Source: RGEC01 sp964475595
GTDB taxonomy: Bacteria > Bacteroidota > Bacteroidia > NS11-12g > UBA955
Assembly (NCBI GenBank): GCA_964475595.1
Contig: CAYYXG010000036.1
Location: 1 to 11,725 of the forward strand
Direction: 5' to 3'
DNA length: 11,725 bases
Positions within the stretch are counted from its first letter, which is position 1, and every line of letters starts with the position of its first letter. Made by a program: the position numbers and the translations under genes. The notes under the pieces were generated by a model. It had not been told where the DNA came from. It made no database searches and worked only from the letters and a program-made list of their open reading frames with translations. Of the stretch, positions 4,516 to 11,725 are shown one piece after another.

Positions 4516-6747
4516 ATGAAAAAAACACTACTGATTGCTATCCTTTTAATTACCACAGTCCGCGCACAGAGCCAGTCAACTTCCGACACCACAAAATCCA
4601 TAGAGGAAATAATGGTATCCGCCTCACGCGCAACAAAGGGAACACCCATTGCCCAAACCACTGTTTCCCGCAAGGAAATTCAAATACAAAACACCGGCCG
4701 CGATTTGCCCGTATTGCTGCAGTTTCAGCCGGGTGTAACGGTCACGACCGATGCCGGAGCCGGCATTGGCTACACCGGCATCCGGGTGCGGGGCAGCGAT
4801 GCCACAAGAACCAATGTCACCATTAACGGCGTGCCCATTAACGATGCGGAAAGCCACGGTACTTTCTGGGTAAATATGCCCGACATGGCCACCGGACTCT
4901 CCAGTGTGCAAATTCAGCGGGGTGCAGGCACCAGCACCCATGGCGCAGGCGCGTTTGGTGCCACGGTAAACATGCAAACATTCAGTTCCCAAAAACCCTA
5001 CCTGCTATTTTCAAATACAGCAGGAAGTTTTGGAACATTCAGAAATTCATTAGCCGGTGGTACAGGGCTCCTGAACAATCACTGGACAGCCGATTTCAGG
5101 TTGTCATCTATCAATAGTGATGGCTTTGTGGAAAGGGCATCGAGCAAACTGCGTTCATATATGGCTTCACTGGGATATCAGGGGAAAAACTGGTCCGTTA
5201 AATACCTTTCATTCGGCGGAAAAGAACAAACCTATCAGGCCTGGTGGGGAGTACCCAAAGAAAAACTGCAGGGCTCAGAATCTGATTTGCTAAACCATTA
5301 CTACCGCAACCTGGGAGTGACCTACAAAACGGCCGCTGATTCTATAAACCTGTTCGGTTCAAACCCCAGAACCTACAATTATTACAACTATCCAAGGGAA
5401 ATAGACGATTACACCCAAAATCATCATCATTTGTATTTCACAACAAAAACAGGTAATCACAGTCACCTGAATGCCACCCTGTATTACACCCGGGGATTGG
5501 GCTATTTTGAGCAATTTCGTTACCAAGACAAACTGTCAAATTATCTCTTACCACCTACCATCACAGGCACCGATACCATCACACGCAGCGATATGGTTCG
5601 CCGTCGCTGGCTGGACAACCATTTGCTGGGGAGCAATATCAGCTGGAATTACACCACAAAAAAATCGAGCTGGATGATGGGGCTGGGATACAATGAATAT
5701 AATGGCAAACATTACGGGCGCATAGTGTGGGCCTCTCAGGCACCGCAAGCCACTCCGGATCAGTCTTATTATAATGGTACCGGTTTCAAAAGAGACCTGT
5801 CGCTTTTTGTTAAAAACACCCATCAATGGACCCCAAACCTGCAAACCTGGATAGATCTGCAATACAGAAAAGTACATCACTCAGGGTTGGGCACAGATAA
5901 TGACCTCAGAAAGATTGATTTCTTGGGCGATTTCGATTTTTTCAACCCCAAAGCCGGTGTAGTTTATCAACGAAATAATCAGAGCTTCTATGGCAGTGTA
6001 AGCATAGCCAACAGAGAGCCCTCACGCAGTGATTTCACCGACCACAAAACCGGCGATGTACCCAAACCCGAACAACTCACCGATTTTGAATTGGGCTGGA
6101 GTCGCTCAGGGGTAAATGGTTCACTGTTTGTGAACCTTTATTACATGAACTACCGAAACCAGCTGGTTCTTACCGGCGAAGTGAATGATGTAGGAAATCC
6201 GCTGAGGCGCAATGTTGAAAAAAGCTATAGACGGGGTATTGAAATCGGATTTGAGCAAAAACTCTCTTCAAAATTCACGATGGGTGGCAATCTCTCATTA
6301 AGCCAAAACAGGATAGAAAACATAGCCAACGTAATCCCTGATTATTTTACCTATGAGCAAAACGACAGTGTTTTCCGGAACGTGCCCATTGCCATGTCTC
6401 CCGCCACCAATGCCGCTTTTTGGGTTGAATATGCCCTTCCCGGTAAAACAAGTGTGCGCTACCTGCACAAATATGTAGGAAGGCAATACCTGGACAATAC
6501 CGGCGATACGTATCGAAGTTTAAACCCTTTTCAATTTGCTGAACTTTGGCTGAAAAAAAGTTACACCCTGAAATCGGGCGCAGCCCTGGATATTCAGTTT
6601 CAGGTGTTGAATATCTTCAATACCCTCTATTCGTCCAATGGATATACCTTTATGTATACTTATGGAAGCCGAGAAATTACCCAGGAAGTATTTCTATATC
6701 CTCAGGCAGGAAGAAATGTGATGGGGGGGATAACCTTGCGCTTTTAA
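4516..6747 (+). CDS. TonB-dependent outer-membrane receptor, probable thiamine/thiamine-precursor uptake
   Basis: A 743-aa gated outer-membrane barrel that should use TonB energy to import a scarce ligand. The signal peptide MKKTLLIAILLITTVRAQSQ is followed by a TonB-box-like EEIMVSAS (residues 30-37). The plug domain runs from about 40 to 160, with the family signatures GYTGIRVRGSDATRTNVTING and then GVPIND (85-110) and VQIQRGAGTSTHGAGAFGATVNMQT (from 131). The rest is a beta-barrel of alternating aromatic and polar strands ending in GRNVMGGITLRF with the terminal Phe needed for outer-membrane assembly. There is no carboxypeptidase-like N-terminal extension and no SusD partner, so it is not a polysaccharide-utilisation SusC. 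Substrate is inferred from the TPP riboswitch directly upstream; TPP-regulated receptors are known in this phylum, usually beside a PnuT-type permease and thiamine kinase, which are absent here. The start ATG abuts the regulatory hairpin. Confidence 0.93.
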   Translation: MKKTLLIAILLITTVRAQSQSTSDTTKSIEEIMVSASRATKGTPIAQTTVSRKEIQIQNTGRDLPVLLQFQPGVTVTTDAGAGIGYTGIRVRGSDATRTNVTINGVPINDAESHGTFWVNMPDMATGLSSVQIQRGAGTSTHGAGAFGATVNMQTFSSQKPYLLFSNTAGSFGTFRNSLAGGTGLLNNHWTADFRLSSINSDGFVERASSKLRSYMASLGYQGKNWSVKYLSFGGKEQTYQAWWGVPKEKLQGSESDLLNHYYRNLGVTYKTAADSINLFGSNPRTYNYYNYPREIDDYTQNHHHLYFTTKTGNHSHLNATLYYTRGLGYFEQFRYQDKLSNYLLPPTITGTDTITRSDMVRRRWLDNHLLGSNISWNYTTKKSSWMMGLGYNEYNGKHYGRIVWASQAPQATPDQSYYNGTGFKRDLSLFVKNTHQWTPNLQTWIDLQYRKVHHSGLGTDNDLRKIDFLGDFDFFNPKAGVVYQRNNQSFYGSVSIANREPSRSDFTDHKTGDVPKPEQLTDFELGWSRSGVNGSLFVNLYYMNYRNQLVLTGEVNDVGNPLRRNVEKSYRRGIEIGFEQKLSSKFTMGGNLSLSQNRIENIANVIPDYFTYEQNDSVFRNVPIAMSPATNAAFWVEYALPGKTSVRYLHKYVGRQYLDNTGDTYRSLNPFQFAELWLKKSYTLKSGAALDIQFQVLNIFNTLYSSNGYTFMYTYGSREITQEVFLYPQAGRNVMGGITLRF

Positions 6748-6756
6748 TACAAATTA

Positions 6757-6788
6757 TTTGCTTTTTTATTGAATAAGTGTTAAATTTA
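6757..6788 (+). promoter_or_regulatory. Promoter of the first PATR-repeat adhesin gene
   Basis: TTTG (6757-6760), a 20-bp spacer and TAAATTTA (6781-6788) fit the -33/-7 promoter of Bacteroidota with one mismatch (last base A for G). The predicted start near 6792 leaves a leader of ~28 nt to the ATG at 6820. An imperfect inverted repeat (TAAGTGT 6774-6780, ACAATTA 6788-6794, one mismatch) brackets the -7 box. A 19-bp segment here (6777-6795) matches the next gene's promoter at 16 positions. Confidence 0.55.
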
Positions 6789-6819
6789 CAATTAGCATCG
6801 TTTTTAACCCTCACCCTCC

Positions 6820-9800
6820 ATGCGGGACTTTTTATCCCTATTTGTCAAAACATGCCCAAAATCAAGTTCTGCAGCACTCTTGGTTTTGGCAATTGTTGCC
6901 TTGCAGCCGCGGGTTGCTGCACAGGTAACTTACACATTAGGCAATACAGGGTACTATACTACTTTTACCAACGGGGGTAGCGTTTTTGCCAATGCAGGCA
7001 CTGCCGAACTGGGCATGTGGGCAAACAACAGCGGCAGCAAGCAGGCTGTTGCCTGGCGCAAATTCAAAACAGCAGGCGACAATACCGGTAATGACCGCAA
7101 CCTGCAACCGGGGGATGTGGTAACCATCACCGTATCGGCCACCTCGGCCATAGGGTGTATCGGCCTTTCGCTGAATGCCGGACCAACCTCTACTTCATCA
7201 TGGGCAGACAAACACAATAACAGTCGGTTATACATTCAGGTGGATGATGTAAATTCATCCTGGTATGTAAATCACAGTGGGGGAAACTCCACCCTAAATT
7301 ACAATGTCAGCACCACCCGCAATGATTACCAGTTCAAAATACACATTCTTTCAGAAACCAACTGCAATGTGGAACTATATGTAAACAATGCATTTCATGA
7401 ACGGCAAAACAATCTCACCATGAATGGCACTGCGGGAGCCAATATCAGCCATTTTGTGCTGTACCTGGAAGACGACTGGAATGGTTCATCCAATGAAGAC
7501 ATTTACTGGAAACAAACCTTTACCCACAATGCTTCGGGAAGCGTTGACCTTGGCTACTTTTTAAGCAGCGGATCTTTTACACCCGGCAAAGTCACCAATG
7601 GGCTGCAAAGCGCCTCATCCGTTACCTCACAAACCAACGCCGTCAATGTTGGCGGCAATTCCGGAACGGCGGTAATTCTGAGCCAAAACAACAATTATAG
7701 TGGCACTACCACCGTAAACGCCAACGCTACCTTAAGACTCAATTCCGCTGGTACCTCACCGGACGGACCCCTGGGAACCACCGCTGCAGGCACAACGGTC
7801 AGTTCGGGCGGCGTGCTGGACCTTTATGGGGTCACACTGGCAAACAGCGAATCTCTCACCCTCAATGGGCTGGGAATCAGCAGTAACGGCGCTATGATAA
7901 ACAGCAGCAGTTCGGGTGCGACCTGGAACGGAAGCGTTACGCTTGCATCAGATAGTCGCGTTAGTGCCGGTACGGGTAGCATAACCCTGGCAGGCAACAT
8001 TACCGGCGGCAGTAATGTGCTGTTTATAGGCGGCACGCAAAATTCCACCATTTCAGGTATTATCAGTGGGGCAGGAAACACAAACAATGGAACCACTACT
8101 TCGCTATACAAAGACGGATCAGGCACCTTAACATTGAACGCCATTAATACTTACTCAGGAGATACCCGCATTGCTGCCGGCAGCATAACCGTGGGCAGTG
8201 GTGGGAATCTGGGTAGCGGTTCGGATGTGTTTATTTCCAATAATGCATCCCTTGCCGTGAATGCCAATACCACAGTAGCATCCCTGCAGGAAACCGCAAT
8301 TTCTGATGCCGGCACGGCCAGCATTGCTTCCGGGGTAACATTGACCATTAATGGAGCCAATAAAGGGATTTTGTACCAAAACAGCATTTCAGGTGCAGGA
8401 AACCTCACCCTAAATGGATCGGGAACCACCAAGCTGGCCCTTTTCAATGCCCAGACCTATACCGGAACCACCACCGTAGCAGGAGGAACCATCGGAACCA
8501 GCGGTGCCATGAGCAGTCTTAACTATGATGTAACCGGAGGTGAATTAGAGTTTTATAACGACAACCTGATTGATGACAATGCTAATTTTTCGGTCTCCGG
8601 AACTGGCATTTTAGATTTTCAGGGCTCTGATGTAGTAAACAATATCGTCATGACCGGTGGAACACTGGTTGTGTCTGCGGGAAAAACTTTAACCATTAAC
8701 GGAAAGCTCAGTATTAACTCAACGGTTAATTTTTCTGTTAGCGGCAGCATTGCCTTTGGCAGTAACGGCACCCTGGAAATCACCTCAGCCATGAACACCG
8801 CTGATGTTTTTTGGCCTACCACCAATGGTCCAAAAAATTTAACCATCAACTGCGTAAGTAGCACGGCCGTTGTTAAACTGCATGCCAACCGTACCCTAAA
8901 CGGCAACCTGACCCTCACCTCAGGTATTTTTGATTTATTCAACAAATCATTTACCTATGGTGGCAGTTCCATTACCCGAACATCAGGAACCATTGATGGT
9001 ACAACCGCAACGGTTGAATTCACCAATACCACGTCCATATCCCTACCGGCGAATACCTTTGTCAATGCTGATGTTAGCACACTCATCATGAACGGCAGCG
9101 GAGGCATAAGACTCAATTCCGATTTGTTTGTAGATGATCAGCTTACCCTAACCAACGGAATCATTACCGTAGGCAACTTCATATTGGAGCATGACCAGCT
9201 TTCCAATGTTTCCGGGGGATCAGAGAGCTCTTATGTAAGAACCAATGGAACAGGCCTATACAAATCCAGCATCAGTAATGGCTCCAACTTCACCTTTCAT
9301 ATAGGCCGTTCCGCCTACAATCAACTTTACATTAAAAACAACAACGGAACCGGAGTGGATGTATTTACCGTAAAGGTGTATGATTCCGCATGGAAAGGAG
9401 GCCTCTCAGGCACGCTATTCAACAAGGATGTTGTTTTTCGCACCTGGGATATTACCAAAAGCAACCCCAACATAGGCGGTGGGGTAGACATGAAGTTTAT
9501 GTACCGAAATTCGGAAATCATCGGTACGCTGAGTCCGCCCACCCTAAACCACTATAACACTACAACCCTGGCTTGGGAAATAGCGCTGGGAACAGGCAGT
9601 GTCAGTGGCTCATCGCCCTACATATTAACCCAGACCGGTTATACCGGCAGTTTTTCACCTTTTGTGATTGGTGGCGATGCTGTGGTGCCCTTACCCCTTA
9701 CATGGCAATCATTTGGTTGCAACAATACTTCACATGGTAGTGTGGAGCTAAACTGGAGTACAGCTATGGAGCAAAATACCGCAGCATTTGAGGTGGAAAA

Positions 9801-10221
9801 AAGTAGCGGCCTGGAGCATTACGAAAAAATTGGAACCCTAGATGCGGCAGGTTTCAGCCATACCACACAGTTTTACCGATTTGAAGACACAACACCATCT
9901 GCCGGGGTTGCATATTATCGCATCCGTCAAATAGACCGCGATGGCAAATACAGCTTAAGTGAGGTGTGTAAGGTTGAAAACACCCCAAACGCAGCACCCG
10001 GTATCTATCCAAACCCGTGCAGGGAAATGCTGCATATTAGCGGAATAGCAAACATGAAAAATCCGCAATACCTGCTTTACAGTACTGCCGGAGTATTGAT
10101 TGGCAAAGGCAAGCTGGAGGACGCAAAATTCAGCGTGAAAGATTTACCCGAAGGCGTGTATGCCGTAAAAATCATCACCGCCGAAGGTGAATGGCAACTG
10201 AAATTTGCCAGGGTCAACTAA
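6820..10221 (+). CDS. Large secreted adhesin-like protein with PATR-like repeats and T9SS C-terminal sorting domain
   Basis: An 1133-aa secreted protein. Residues 1-34 are a long signal peptide (hydrophobic core AALLVLAIVA, end VAAQ). Residues 35-245 form a beta-rich N-terminal domain, perhaps a lectin-like sandwich (not identified). Residues ~245-790 are Gly/Ser/Thr/Asn-rich with autotransporter-associated beta-strand repeats, clearest at 284-312 (NNNYSGTTTVNANATLRL), 428-460 (KDGSGTLTLNAINTYSGDT) and 522-562 (AQTYTGTTTVAGGTI), predicting a beta-solenoid. Residues 800-955 match a region common in Bacteroidota secreted proteins (SSYVRTNGTG ... FRTWDIT ... SFSPFVIGG). Residues 957-1058 are a fibronectin-like pre-domain (PLPLTWQSF ... 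VELNWSTA ... YYRIRQIDRDGKYS). Residues 1061-1133 are a type A T9SS sorting domain (IYPNP ... LPEGVYAVKI ... LKFARVN). There is no autotransporter barrel. Likely surface-attached or released; adhesion is inference. It follows the receptor gene by 72 bases with its own promoter. Confidence 0.92.
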   Translation: MRDFLSLFVKTCPKSSSAALLVLAIVALQPRVAAQVTYTLGNTGYYTTFTNGGSVFANAGTAELGMWANNSGSKQAVAWRKFKTAGDNTGNDRNLQPGDVVTITVSATSAIGCIGLSLNAGPTSTSSWADKHNNSRLYIQVDDVNSSWYVNHSGGNSTLNYNVSTTRNDYQFKIHILSETNCNVELYVNNAFHERQNNLTMNGTAGANISHFVLYLEDDWNGSSNEDIYWKQTFTHNASGSVDLGYFLSSGSFTPGKVTNGLQSASSVTSQTNAVNVGGNSGTAVILSQNNNYSGTTTVNANATLRLNSAGTSPDGPLGTTAAGTTVSSGGVLDLYGVTLANSESLTLNGLGISSNGAMINSSSSGATWNGSVTLASDSRVSAGTGSITLAGNITGGSNVLFIGGTQNSTISGIISGAGNTNNGTTTSLYKDGSGTLTLNAINTYSGDTRIAAGSITVGSGGNLGSGSDVFISNNASLAVNANTTVASLQETAISDAGTASIASGVTLTINGANKGILYQNSISGAGNLTLNGSGTTKLALFNAQTYTGTTTVAGGTIGTSGAMSSLNYDVTGGELEFYNDNLIDDNANFSVSGTGILDFQGSDVVNNIVMTGGTLVVSAGKTLTINGKLSINSTVNFSVSGSIAFGSNGTLEITSAMNTADVFWPTTNGPKNLTINCVSSTAVVKLHANRTLNGNLTLTSGIFDLFNKSFTYGGSSITRTSGTIDGTTATVEFTNTTSISLPANTFVNADVSTLIMNGSGGIRLNSDLFVDDQLTLTNGIITVGNFILEHDQLSNVSGGSESSYVRTNGTGLYKSSISNGSNFTFHIGRSAYNQLYIKNNNGTGVDVFTVKVYDSAWKGGLSGTLFNKDVVFRTWDITKSNPNIGGGVDMKFMYRNSEIIGTLSPPTLNHYNTTTLAWEIALGTGSVSGSSPYILTQTGYTGSFSPFVIGGDAVVPLPLTWQSFGCNNTSHGSVELNWSTAMEQNTAAFEVEKSSGLEHYEKIGTLDAAGFSHTTQFYRFEDTTPSAGVAYYRIRQIDRDGKYSLSEVCKVENTPNAAPGIYPNPCREMLHISGIANMKNPQYLLYSTAGVLIGKGKLEDAKFSVKDLPEGVYAVKIITAEGEWQLKFARVN

Positions 10222-10317
10222 CAGGGCAATCCCTTATCCCTCTTCGATTTTAAGCTGCTGTTTATTAAAATAAAATAAACTGACTATCATTTTATTTGTA
10301 AATTTTATACAAAAAAA

Positions 10318-10350
10318 TTTGGAATTGTAATTTTTAGTGTGTTAAGTTTA
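10318..10350 (+). promoter_or_regulatory. Promoter of the second PATR-repeat adhesin gene, with inverted repeat
   Basis: TTTG (10318-10321), 21 bp, then TAAGTTTA (10343-10350), a -7 box with the same final A for G as the upstream adhesin promoter. A perfect 7-bp inverted repeat, TTAGTGT (10334-10340) and ACACTAA (10350-10356), brackets the -7 box and could be an operator. The leader to the ATG at 10368 would be ~14 nt. The remainder of the 146-bp gap (10222-10367) is AT-rich; no convincing terminator for the preceding gene is visible. Confidence 0.55.
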
Positions 10351-10367
10351 CACTAAGTACATGTTTT

Positions 10368-11725
10368 ATGAATAAAAAAATACTTCTAATTCTTTCAATA
10401 TTCATACTGAAAATAGAATTACAAAGTCAGACGACATATGATTGGAAAGACAATGCCCCTGACGGCAACTGGAAACAGGGCGCGGCTAACGCTCGTTGGT
10501 ATGATAACAGTAATGGCAATAATTTATGGGATGAACCACCTTCTGGCATTCTTAGATTTAATAACAACAGCCAGTTAAACATGACAAATAATGTTACTGG
10601 GCCAGGGCCATACGGGCAGCATCAGATTATTTTTGGTTCAATCGGAACTTCAAACAGAACAATTGGTGGTAACCCGGTAAGGCTTTCAGATTTTAGTGGT
10701 GCCGACCCAAAAATTGAAAATCAATCCACAGGTAGCCATACCATCAATTTCGCATTAGAAGGTGATGGGGATGCAGGTGACCCATTAGAGTTAAATCCGG
10801 TATCAGGTAATTTAACTTTTGGAGGCACAATCAATAACAGGGGATCTAGTATTCTAATCTATGGTGACAATACGAAATCAATTCAATTCAACGATATAAT
10901 TTCAGGCTCTGGGGCGTTTGTAATAAAACAAAATAGCCTGGCAAAATTCAACGCAAGCAATACCTATACAGGCAATACTGAAATCGACAAGGGTGAATTA
11001 TGGATTGAGAGCAGTGGTAGTATTTCAGCAAGCAGTGCCATTTACCTCGGCAATGGCGGTTTAATGGCTAATGTTGCCAAGTTATGGTTATCCAATTCCA
11101 CAGGCGGCACCACATTTTCAAATAATGTCACTGTCAATCCGGGCAACACCACTACCCGGTACCTAGGTGGACTTAACAACTCAGGCACACATACCTTTTC
11201 AGGGGATATTACCAATAATAGCACTAATGGACTGCATCTAAGTGCACTTAATAGCGGAGGATTTACTACCTTTTCTGGTGTTATTTCCGGTAGCAATGCT
11301 GTGATTGCTGAAGGTGATGGAACCTTAATATTTTCCGGCTCAGGCGATAACACATTCACCGGACTCACTACCGTCAACTGCCCACTATTGATTTTAAATA
11401 AAACTGCAGGGAAAAAAGCTGTTGGTAATAATCTGACGATAGCCACAGGAAAAGTAGTTAGAACCGATGCTGATAACCAATTTGGAACAGGCACTCCTGC
11501 TTTGGTAACCATTGAAGGAACAGGCGATTTTAATTGCAACAACACCAATCAGAAAATTGCATTGGTAAGTAGCAGCTCTTCCGCTGAAGTGATACTGGGC
11601 TCAGGCACATTGACCATTGATAATACAATGACCGATACCTATGCCGGTGTTATCTCCGGAACCGGTGGAGTAACCAAATCCGGCAGTGGCACCGAAATTT
11701 TAACCGGTGCTAACACCTACACCGG
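10368..11725 (+). CDS. Second secreted PATR-repeat adhesin-like protein, N-terminal part (runs off right edge)
   Basis: An open frame from ATG 10368 continues for 452 complete codons to the window edge with no stop. A nearer upstream ATG (10361) is in another frame and stops after four codons. Residues 1-20 are a signal peptide (MNKKILLILSIFILKIELQS, then QTTY). Residues ~22-60 are Trp/Asn-rich (YDWKDNAPDGNWKQG, ARWYDNSNGNNLWDEPP), the opening often seen before beta-strand repeats in such proteins. Repeat units then follow: 177-230 (IISGSGAFVIKQ ... NTYTGNTEIDKGEL), 305-362 (GVISGSNAVIAEGDGTLIF ... NTFTGLTTV) and 427-452 (GVISGTGGVTKSGSGTEIL then TGANTYTG). These match the PATR pattern G-I-S-G-x-G-x-L-x-K-x-G-x-G-T-L-x-L-x-G-x-N-T-Y-T-G. 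By analogy with its neighbour a C-terminal T9SS domain is expected beyond the window, but this cannot be seen. Overall architecture marks it as a paralogue-like tandem neighbour of the 1133-aa protein. Confidence 0.9.
   Translation, partial: MNKKILLILSIFILKIELQSQTTYDWKDNAPDGNWKQGAANARWYDNSNGNNLWDEPPSGILRFNNNSQLNMTNNVTGPGPYGQHQIIFGSIGTSNRTIGGNPVRLSDFSGADPKIENQSTGSHTINFALEGDGDAGDPLELNPVSGNLTFGGTINNRGSSILIYGDNTKSIQFNDIISGSGAFVIKQNSLAKFNASNTYTGNTEIDKGELWIESSGSISASSAIYLGNGGLMANVAKLWLSNSTGGTTFSNNVTVNPGNTTTRYLGGLNNSGTHTFSGDITNNSTNGLHLSALNSGGFTTFSGVISGSNAVIAEGDGTLIFSGSGDNTFTGLTTVNCPLLILNKTAGKKAVGNNLTIATGKVVRTDADNQFGTGTPALVTIEGTGDFNCNNTNQKIALVSSSSSAEVILGSGTLTIDNTMTDTYAGVISGTGGVTKSGSGTEILTGANTYT

Noticed and set aside
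4383..4826. 147-aa plus-strand open frame through the riboswitch into the receptor gene
   Set aside because: It starts inside the aptamer region, reads conserved RNA structure as codons and overlaps the receptor's signal peptide and plug in another frame.
6777..6980. 67-aa frame with a hydrophobic start at the beginning of the first adhesin gene
   Set aside because: It overlaps the adhesin signal peptide in another frame, starts within the predicted -7 promoter element, and ends without any domain.
10260..10280. GTTTATT/AATAAAC inverted repeat downstream of the first adhesin as its terminator
   Set aside because: A 7-bp stem of almost only A-T pairs with a 7-nt loop and no U-run after it is too weak to call a terminator.
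11042..11548. 168-aa minus-strand frame within the second adhesin gene, and similar minus-strand frames at 7824-8945
   Set aside because: Thr/Ser/Gly/Asn-rich repeat codons rarely give stops on the opposite strand; the translations are Leu/Val/Pro-rich shadows without motifs.

Overview
The window looks like a chromosomal stretch from a member of the Bacteroidota. Four things point that way. Promoters match the TANNTTTG -7 consensus instead of a sigma-70 type. Shine-Dalgarno sequences are essentially absent. There is a TonB-dependent receptor under a TPP riboswitch. A giant secreted protein ends in a type IX secretion system (T9SS) sorting domain. Genus and species cannot be told from the sequence alone.

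Layout. (1) Bases 1-1107, minus strand: thymidylate synthase (thyA, 307-1107), a strong hairpin terminator that includes its stop codon (266-311), then the first 57 codons of a secreted protein that runs off the left edge (1-172). (2) Bases 1294-4340, plus strand: a closely spaced run of pyruvate dehydrogenase E2 (1312-2550), a degenerate TrpF-like protein without the catalytic cysteine (2567-3046), a small acidic lipoprotein (3078-3341) and aspartate-semialdehyde dehydrogenase (asd, 3345-4340). TANNTTTG boxes lie just before E2 and just before the lipoprotein, close enough to the start codons to give near-leaderless mRNAs. (3) Bases 4378-6747: promoter, complete TPP aptamer, a translation-type expression platform, and a 743-aa TonB-dependent receptor, so probably thiamine or thiamine-precursor uptake across the outer membrane. 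(4) Bases 6757-11725: two consecutive large secreted adhesin-like proteins with autotransporter-associated beta-strand (PATR-like) repeats. The first is complete (1133 aa, T9SS C-terminal domain); the second is cut by the right edge after 452 codons. Their promoters share a closely similar 19-bp element.

The first half is central metabolism (dTMP synthesis, acetyl-CoA formation, aspartate-family amino acids). The second half is cell-surface biology (vitamin capture and secreted repeat proteins). The points most worth a second look are the riboswitch switching helix, which can be drawn base by base; the TrpF-like pseudoenzyme; and the common promoter element of the two adhesin genes. No rRNA, tRNA, CRISPR array, insertion sequence or phage gene was seen, and no stretch longer than 300 bases lacks a gene.
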